A stretch of DNA of 64,000 nt, from contig NZ_JAHGAJ010000018.1 in the NCBI RefSeq assembly GCF_030248535.1, forward strand, positions 1 to 64,000, written 5' to 3'. This DNA comes from Vibrio sp. D404a. Its GTDB lineage: Bacteria; Pseudomonadota; Gammaproteobacteria; Enterobacterales; Vibrionaceae. The notes below the pieces were generated by a model. It did not search any database. It had not been told where the DNA came from and saw only the letters and a program-made list of their open reading frames with translations. Of the stretch, positions 58,626 through 64,000 are shown one piece after another; within the stretch, counting starts at the first letter, position 1, and the number at the start of each line of letters is the position of its first letter. A program made the translations under genes and the position numbers.

Positions 58626-59915
58626 ATGACCAAATCAGCAGAGCTGTACGAAAAAGCACAGCAAACTATTCCGGGTGGCGTTAACTCTCCTGTACGTGCA
58701 TTCAACGGTGTAGGTGGTTCTCCAATCTTCATCGAGCGCGCTGATGGCCCGCTAATTTTTGATGCTGATGGTAAAGCATATATCGACTACGTTGGTTCTT
58801 GGGGCCCAATGATCTTAGGTCACAACCATGCGGTTATTCGTGATGCTGTAATTGAAGCGGCTCAACGTGGTCTTAGCTTCGGTGCTCCAACGGAAACTGA
58901 AATCAAAATGGCTGAGCTTGTATCTGAGATGGTTCCTTCAATGGAACAGCTACGTATGGTGAGCTCAGGTACTGAAGCAACAATGAGTGCGATTCGCCTT
59001 GCTCGTGGCTTTACTGGTCGTGACAAAATTCTTAAGTTTGAAGGCTGCTACCACGGCCACGCAGATAGCCTACTTGTAAAAGCTGGTTCTGGTGCTCTGA
59101 CTCTAGGCCAACCAAGCTCTCCAGGCGTGCCAGAAGATTTTGCTAAGCACACGCTAACAGCGACATTCAACAACCTAGACTCTGTACGTGAACTGTTTGA
59201 GGCAAACAAAGGTGAGATCGCTTGTATCATCGTTGAACCAGTTGCGGGCAATATGAACTGTATCCCACCAGTTGAAGGCTTCCACGAAGGTCTGCGTGAA
59301 ATCTGTGACCAAGAAGGCGCACTACTGATCTTTGATGAAGTAATGACGGGTTTCCGTGTTGCTGAAGGCTGTGCGCAAGCTTACTACAACATCAAGCCAG
59401 ACCTAACGTGTCTTGGTAAAGTGATTGGTGGCGGTATGCCCGTGGGTGCTTTTGGTGGTCGTAAAGAAGTGATGCAATACATCGCACCAACGGGGCCTGT
59501 TTACCAAGCAGGTACACTTTCAGGTAACCCTGTGGCAATGGCAGCAGGCTACGCATGTTTGAACCTTCTACGTGAAGAAGGCAACGAGAAGCGTCTAGCA
59601 GCAAAAACTAAGCAACTGGCTGATGGTTTCAAGCAACTGGCTGACAAGCACGGTATTCCAATGCTAGTGCACCAAGTTGGCGGTATGTTTGGCTTCTTCT
59701 TCACTGAGCAAGAATCAGTGACTTGCTACGAAGATGTAACTAAGTGTGATGTAGAACGCTTCAAGCGCTTCTTCCACCTAATGCTGGATCATGGTGTTTA
59801 TCTTGCGCCTTCAGCATTCGAAGCAAGCTTCACATCTCTCGCTCACGGCTCTAAAGAGATCGATGCAACACTAGAAGCGGCTGATCGCTGTTTCGCAATC
59901 ATTGCTGCAGAATAA
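58626..59915 (+). CDS. hemL: Glutamate-1-semialdehyde aminotransferase
   Basis: HemL is a PLP enzyme making 5-aminolevulinate in the C5 haem pathway. The start at 58626 ([18 protein letters not shown], 429 aa) has AGAGGA upstream and matches the family. The PLP lysine is in [17 protein letters not shown] (near residue 266). The N-terminal NSPVRAF and C-terminal APSAFEASF segments are typical. It diverges from erpA, a haem/Fe-S neighbourhood. Confidence 0.96.
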   Translation: MTKSAELYEKAQQTIPGGVNSPVRAFNGVGGSPIFIERADGPLIFDADGKAYIDYVGSWGPMILGHNHAVIRDAVIEAAQRGLSFGAPTETEIKMAELVSEMVPSMEQLRMVSSGTEATMSAIRLARGFTGRDKILKFEGCYHGHADSLLVKAGSGALTLGQPSSPGVPEDFAKHTLTATFNNLDSVRELFEANKGEIACIIVEPVAGNMNCIPPVEGFHEGLREICDQEGALLIFDEVMTGFRVAEGCAQAYYNIKPDLTCLGKVIGGGMPVGAFGGRKEVMQYIAPTGPVYQAGTLSGNPVAMAAGYACLNLLREEGNEKRLAAKTKQLADGFKQLADKHGIPMLVHQVGGMFGFFFTEQESVTCYEDVTKCDVERFKRFFHLMLDHGVYLAPSAFEASFTSLAHGSKEIDATLEAADRCFAIIAAE

Positions 59916-59943
59916 GGCTATTTAGCTTTAACATATTGATTAT

Positions 59944-59972
59944 AAAGGCTGCCAGGTGCAGCCTTTTCTTTT
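59944..59972 (+). terminator. Terminator of hemL
   Basis: A 9-bp stem (AAAGGCTGC with its complement, 5-nt loop) is followed by TTTTCTTTT, about 30 bp after hemL. Confidence 0.88.
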
Positions 59973-60023
59973 GGGATTAAAGCATTGTCTCAAAGAGTTG
60001 ATCGCACAACACTATCATTTCCC

Positions 60024-60149
60024 CTAGCGTTCCCAGAACAAAAATACCAATAGCATTAAAGTTCCCAGCAGCATTCGAAACCACGGGATCGCTTTTTTCG
60101 GTTGTTGCTCATTCTCTTGGCATTTTTTGTCGTTATTACAGCATCCCAT
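60024..60149 (-). CDS. 41-aa Cys-rich single-helix miniprotein
   Basis: A minus-strand ATG has GAGGA about 9 nt upstream and opens a 41-codon frame. The N-terminus MGCCNNDKKCQENEQQPKK is polar with three cysteines (CC-x5-C). The C-terminal half (MLLGTLMLLVFLFW) is one membrane helix ending in Glu-Arg. The layout suggests a small inner-membrane protein with a cytosolic cysteine cluster that could bind a metal. I know no family. It lies between hemL and the AI-2E gene, on the strand opposite to both. Confidence 0.6.
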   Translation of the reverse strand: MGCCNNDKKCQENEQQPKKAIPWFRMLLGTLMLLVFLFWER

Positions 60150-60225
60150 AATGAAAAGTCCTCATTGCTAACTCTCTGTTTTGCAGCCATTATAAACTGA
60201 GTTAGCAAACATAGAGACCACTACC

Positions 60226-61311
60226 GTGTCAGAAAAGATCAAAATTAACTCAAGTCATTGGGTGATTATTGTCGCCCTACTTGCGGCGGCGTATGCCTGT
60301 TATTTATTGATTGAACCTTACGTCAACTCGATCGTGATGGCGTTCATCATCTCGCTATTGATGTTTCCTATCCATGAATGGCTTGAGAAAAAGCTTCCTA
60401 ATAAAGCTAATCTGGTCTCTTTGCTCTCGTGCATTATTCTCACATTCATCATTGTGATCCCTTTGCTCGCCGTCTTTGCTGCAATTGTTCAGCAAGGTTC
60501 ACTGTTCTCGCAAAACACTTATAAATGGGTTACGCACGGTGGTATCCAAACCCTGTTTGAACATCCTTTGGTGGTTAAAGCGCTCGCCTTCATCAATGAC
60601 TACCTGCCGTTTGATAACATTGAACCACAAGCAATTGCGCAGAAAGTCGGTGAATTTGCTACTAGCTTTGGCTCCAAATTGGTTGGGATCAGTGCCAAGA
60701 TCTTAGGTGATGCGACCAACTTCTTAATGGACTTTTTCTTAATGTTGTTCGTGCTGTTCTTCCTACTGCGCGACCATGACAAGATCATCAGTGTGGTTCG
60801 CCACATATTGCCTCTGTCTCGCAGCCAAGAAGACAAGCTGCTTGCAGAGATCGAACAAGTCTCTAAATCCGCTGTGATGGGGTCATTCCTAACCGCAATT
60901 GCACAAGGTTTTGCCGGTGGTTTAGGTATGTGGATTGCAGGATTCCCAGGCTTATTCTGGGGCACCATGATGGGCTTTGCATCCTTTATTCCGGTCGTTG
61001 GTACCGCTCTGATTTGGGTTCCAGCAGCAATTTACTTATTCCTGACCGGTGATACCACGTGGGCTATTTTCCTCACGGTTTACTGTGTTGCTGTGGTTGG
61101 CTCTATTGATAACCTGCTGCGCCCACTACTGATGCAAGGCAGTGCGGGGATGAATACCCTAATGATCTTCTTCTCGCTATTAGGTGGTATTCAACTGTTT
61201 GGCCTAATCGGTTTAATCTACGGTCCACTGATTTTTGCCATCACTATCGTACTGTTCAACATCTACGATGAAGAGTTTAAAGACTTTCTCAATCAACAAG
61301 ACAAAACGTAA
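60226..61311 (+). CDS. AI-2E/PerM-family membrane protein
   Basis: The 361-aa inner-membrane protein has about 8 hydrophobic segments (7-40, 60-80, 150-180, 210-230, 235-260 and 295-345 among them). The conserved LLRDHDKI loop and the GFPGLFWGTMMGFASFIPVVG segment mark the AI-2E transporter superfamily. Members export various substrates or are Na+/H+ antiporters; the name does not prove autoinducer transport. The start codon is GTG with a weak AGAGA upstream. Confidence 0.85.
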   Translation: MSEKIKINSSHWVIIVALLAAAYACYLLIEPYVNSIVMAFIISLLMFPIHEWLEKKLPNKANLVSLLSCIILTFIIVIPLLAVFAAIVQQGSLFSQNTYKWVTHGGIQTLFEHPLVVKALAFINDYLPFDNIEPQAIAQKVGEFATSFGSKLVGISAKILGDATNFLMDFFLMLFVLFFLLRDHDKIISVVRHILPLSRSQEDKLLAEIEQVSKSAVMGSFLTAIAQGFAGGLGMWIAGFPGLFWGTMMGFASFIPVVGTALIWVPAAIYLFLTGDTTWAIFLTVYCVAVVGSIDNLLRPLLMQGSAGMNTLMIFFSLLGGIQLFGLIGLIYGPLIFAITIVLFNIYDEEFKDFLNQQDKT

Positions 61312-61342
61312 GCGACGTCGAGAACATTAAAACTTCAAGCTT

Positions 61343-61377
61343 GGGGCGGATTATGCGAAAATCCGCCCCTATTTTTT
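61343..61377 (+). terminator. Terminator of the AI-2E gene
   Basis: GGGGCGGATT and AATCCGCCCC arms with a 7-nt loop are followed by ATTTTTTG on the plus strand. Confidence 0.88.
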
Positions 61378-61402
61378 GCTAACGATTCAATAGAGAGTCC
61401 CT

Positions 61403-62425
61403 ATGTCTGCCTATATCGCCCCAAGCCAAATTGCTCAACGCCAACTCGCCTACTTCGAAGGCAAACATGTTCTGGTTGCAGGTGAGGCTGAAGATCTATT
61501 CCCTGTTGAATTGGCGAAACACTGTGAATCAGTGACCGTGTTTACCTCTAACTACAGCTACTACCGTCAGTTAGAGAACAGCAAGGGCATTCAACGATTC
61601 TACGGCGCTGAATTTACTGAAGAGACACAAGCAGACCTCGTTCTACTTTACTGGCCAAAAGCCAAAGCAGAAGCAGAATTTTTGCTTGCGATGCTAATGG
61701 CAAAACTCGGTAAAGGTACTGAGATTGTCGTGGTAGGTGAAAATCGCTCAGGCGTGAAGAGCATTGAGAAGATGTTCAAGCCTTACGGCAAAGTGGTGAA
61801 ATACGACTCTGCACGTCGCTGTTCATTCTATTGGGGTCAATGCCTAGAGCAAGCTCCAGCATTCAATCTTCAAGATTGGTTTAAAACCTACTCGGTGAAT
61901 ATTGGTGAACAATCACTGACTGTTAAAAGTCTGCCAGGCGTATTCAGCCATGGTGAATTTGATATCGGCAGTAAACTACTACTCGATACACTACCAAGCT
62001 TGAAAGGTAAGGTATTAGATTTTGGTTGTGGTGCCGGTGTATTAGGTGCTGTCATGGCCTCACGCAATCCAGAGATCGAACTAGAGATGTGCGATATTAG
62101 CGCTTTTGCCGTGGAATCAAGCAAGGCGACACTGGCAGCCAATGGTTTAAACGGTAACGTGTTTGCTTCTGACGTCTACTCTGATACCTCGAAAGACTAC
62201 CAGTTCATCATTAGTAACCCTCCTTTCCACTCAGGTTTAGACACCAGCTACAGCGCGACTGAGACGCTACTTGCTGAGGCTCCGAGCTACTTGAATGGAC
62301 AAGGTGAAATGATCATTGTGGCAAACAGCTTCTTAAAATACCCACCAATCATTGAGCAAGCTTTTGGTAAATGCGCGACTCTAAATAAGACCACTAAGTT
62401 CGCCATCTATCACGCTGCTAAATAA
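61403..62425 (+). CDS. rsmC: 16S rRNA m2G1207 methyltransferase
   Basis: RsmC methylates G1207 of 16S rRNA. The 340-aa protein has a degenerate N-terminal methyltransferase-like domain and a C-terminal catalytic domain with SAM motif [16 protein letters not shown] and the NPPF motif in SNPPFHSG. Length is near E. coli (343). In E. coli rsmC neighbours holD; here holD is 40 kb away. Confidence 0.95.
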   Translation: MSAYIAPSQIAQRQLAYFEGKHVLVAGEAEDLFPVELAKHCESVTVFTSNYSYYRQLENSKGIQRFYGAEFTEETQADLVLLYWPKAKAEAEFLLAMLMAKLGKGTEIVVVGENRSGVKSIEKMFKPYGKVVKYDSARRCSFYWGQCLEQAPAFNLQDWFKTYSVNIGEQSLTVKSLPGVFSHGEFDIGSKLLLDTLPSLKGKVLDFGCGAGVLGAVMASRNPEIELEMCDISAFAVESSKATLAANGLNGNVFASDVYSDTSKDYQFIISNPPFHSGLDTSYSATETLLAEAPSYLNGQGEMIIVANSFLKYPPIIEQAFGKCATLNKTTKFAIYHAAK

Positions 62426-62436
62426 CATCCTCCAGC

Positions 62437-62464
62437 AAAGTGCAGGACAGTTCCTGCACTTTTT
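62437..62464 (+). terminator. Terminator of rsmC
   Basis: AAAGTGCAGGA and TCCTGCACTTT arms with a short loop are followed by TTTT on the plus strand. Confidence 0.88.
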
Positions 62465-62643
62465 GTTCATATTGCTAGCAAAATTTAATAAATTTGCGCG
62501 ACTGCACACGCTTTAAATAGCACTTACTTGTCAAAGTAAAAAAACTCGTTAATTTCGTTAAATTAGAAACCACTCAATCTATTCTTTGTACTCAAATTTC
62601 AAACATTTTCAGAAGTACATTCAAGGAAAGTAGTACCTAATTT

Positions 62644-64000
62644 ATGTTTAGATTCTATCGAAAGCAGAAGTTTAAGCGCCTTCAAAGTACGCTCATGCTG
62701 GCGTTTCTCGTTTTAAGTTTGACTCCTGTTACCCTCATTGCTGTCTTTTTCCTGCAGTCTCATAGCCAAGATCTTCAAGAACAGAGTACCTCTCACTTGG
62801 TGTCTGTACGTGATACCAAACAGCAACAGATCATTGATTACCTGCAAGCTCAAGAGTCTCAAGTGATTGGCTTTGTACGTTCAGAGTTGGCTATCGCCAG
62901 TGGCGGACGCTTTTACGGTCTAATCAACGCTTTTCAACGTCTCGGCTTAGACATCGAAGAAGCACGCAGTAATGCACAGCAACGCTATATCCAAGGTTCT
63001 GGCAATGAGGTAAAAACGTCAATTCTTCCTGAATCAAGCAGTTATGTGGGCAGCGAACGTTACCGATTGCTGCATAAGCGCTACCACAACGCCTATTTAG
63101 AGCTGATTAAACGTGCCGATTTTGACGATATTCTTTTGGTCGATATTAACGGTAACGTCGCCTATTCAGTGTTTAAGCAGGACAACTACGGTACTAACCT
63201 ACTTACTGGCAAATACAAAGACTCAAACCTGGGCCTGACTTTCCAAAAGCTGGCTAAGGATGTTACGGAAAAGCGCAAAACTAACGAAGATTACACGCCT
63301 GTTATTGTTTCCGATTTCTTAGATGAAAACGGTAAGCAGAGTGCTTGGCTCGGTGCGCCTATTGTTCAACAAGGCTACCTACACAGCTACGCCATGTTTA
63401 GGCTGCCAATCAACGGTATTACTAAGCTGATTGCAGATCTCAACAAGAGTTCAAACATGCAGACGCTACTGGTCGGCAGCGATCATCTACCAAGAAGTCT
63501 GGCGCATTCTCAACAAGCCATTGACCTCAGTCTCAAGGTCATTGATAAAGCGTTAGCTGGTGAAACAGCGGTTGGCACCTTTGACAACAGTTCAGATCAA
63601 GCCATCATTGCCGCATACGCTCCGATTGAGTTGGATTATGCAAACTGGGCACTCGTGGTTGAACTACCTGAAAAAGAAGCCTTCGCTCGTATCCATCAGC
63701 TAGAGAAGATCTTTGTGATCGTAATGCTGACCGCGATTGTGTTGGTATTTGTCGCATCTCATTACTTGTCTAACTTCATTACCTCCCCTCTTCTCAAGCT
63801 CACTTGGGCGGCAGAGAAAGTGTCGGCTGGTGACCTTGACGAGGCGATGATCAACACCGAGCGTAAAGATGAGATTGGCCGATTGGCGGTGAGCTTTGAA
63901 CGCATGCAGCGCTCGATCCGTGAAAAGATGGGCCTGATCAAATCCCAGAACGAAGAGCTTGAAGACAACCTCAAGACCATCCAAAAGCAGAATGAAGAAC
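62644..64000 (+). CDS. chiS: HAMP-domain membrane sensor, 5' part (probably ChiS)
   Basis: The frame is open from the ATG at 62644 to the window edge (452 codons). It begins MFRFYRKQKFKRLQ and has a transmembrane helix at about 18-38, a large Cache-like periplasmic sensor (about 39-348), a second helix at about 360-376, a HAMP domain (SPLLKLTWAAEKVSAGDLDE) and the start of a coiled coil (SQNEELEDNLKTIQKQ). The kinase and receiver parts would lie beyond the window. From memory, V. cholerae chiS (VC0622), the chitin-utilisation sensor, lies next to rsmC, so ChiS is the best guess. An ordinary hybrid histidine kinase cannot be excluded. Confidence 0.72.
   Translation, partial: MFRFYRKQKFKRLQSTLMLAFLVLSLTPVTLIAVFFLQSHSQDLQEQSTSHLVSVRDTKQQQIIDYLQAQESQVIGFVRSELAIASGGRFYGLINAFQRLGLDIEEARSNAQQRYIQGSGNEVKTSILPESSSYVGSERYRLLHKRYHNAYLELIKRADFDDILLVDINGNVAYSVFKQDNYGTNLLTGKYKDSNLGLTFQKLAKDVTEKRKTNEDYTPVIVSDFLDENGKQSAWLGAPIVQQGYLHSYAMFRLPINGITKLIADLNKSSNMQTLLVGSDHLPRSLAHSQQAIDLSLKVIDKALAGETAVGTFDNSSDQAIIAAYAPIELDYANWALVVELPEKEAFARIHQLEKIFVIVMLTAIVLVFVASHYLSNFITSPLLKLTWAAEKVSAGDLDEAMINTERKDEIGRLAVSFERMQRSIREKMGLIKSQNEELEDNLKTIQKQNEE

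Overview
The window looks like a chromosomal segment of a marine Vibrio. The Splendidus clade is my guess and not proven. The support is the gene content and order: a second EF-G gene beside radA, deoCABD next to a Na+-type nupC, an OmpU-type porin between greA and dacB, and rsmC followed by a ChiS-like sensor. Coding density is high. I see no insertion sequence, prophage, integron or CRISPR array. From memory of V. cholerae N16961, two blocks that lie apart there (about VC2342-VC2352 and about VC0622-VC0659) are joined here near 14.5 kb.

Layout. 0-8 kb: fusA (second EF-G type), radA, a two-PilZ-domain c-di-GMP receptor, serB and ahpA/ytjB. 8-14.4 kb: the nucleoside catabolic operon deoC-deoA-deoB-deoD on the minus strand and its CNT transporter nupC; both upstream regions carry an ACGCAAACG operator-like motif, and nupC has a CRP-type site. 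14.6-22.7 kb: TatD-like hydrolase with a 44-aa small gene, prfC with a terminator-like leader, a GGDEF/EAL enzyme, a lone PstS-like protein, holD-rimI, and ubiT-yhbS. 22.9-29 kb: a second GGDEF/EAL enzyme (RocS-like), ubiU-ubiV for O2-independent ubiquinone synthesis, and a MarR/MATE pair with matching operator-like palindromes.

29-46 kb is the conserved translation and RNA-processing core, all on the minus strand up to yhbY: nlpI, pnp (RNase III-type leader hairpin), rpsO, truB, rbfA, infB, nusA, rimP, tRNA-fMet, tRNA-Leu(GAG), secG, glmM, folP, ftsH, rlmE; then yhbY (+) and greA (-). 46.9-64 kb: ompU, dacB, a short CBS-less MgtE, tyrS, an M23 peptidase, an RND pump with its adaptor, erpA, hemL, a 41-aa membrane miniprotein, an AI-2E/PerM-family protein, rsmC, and the 5' part of a HAMP sensor (probably chiS) cut by the window end.

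Most of the window is ordinary housekeeping DNA. The most unusual structure is the roughly 400-nt leader of mgtE (50355-50730). It holds a 14-codon upstream ORF (MNNTDHPPSLKGEE) with a good Shine-Dalgarno, an 8-bp stem that encloses most of that ORF, and four direct repeats at an exact 23-bp period (50419-50500). It resembles in principle the Mg2+-sensing leaders of enterobacterial mgtA/corA but is not one I recognise. Other regulatory structures are attenuator-like hairpins before prfC, greA and rimP-nusA-infB, an intercistronic terminator between deoB and deoD, and a long structured deo leader.
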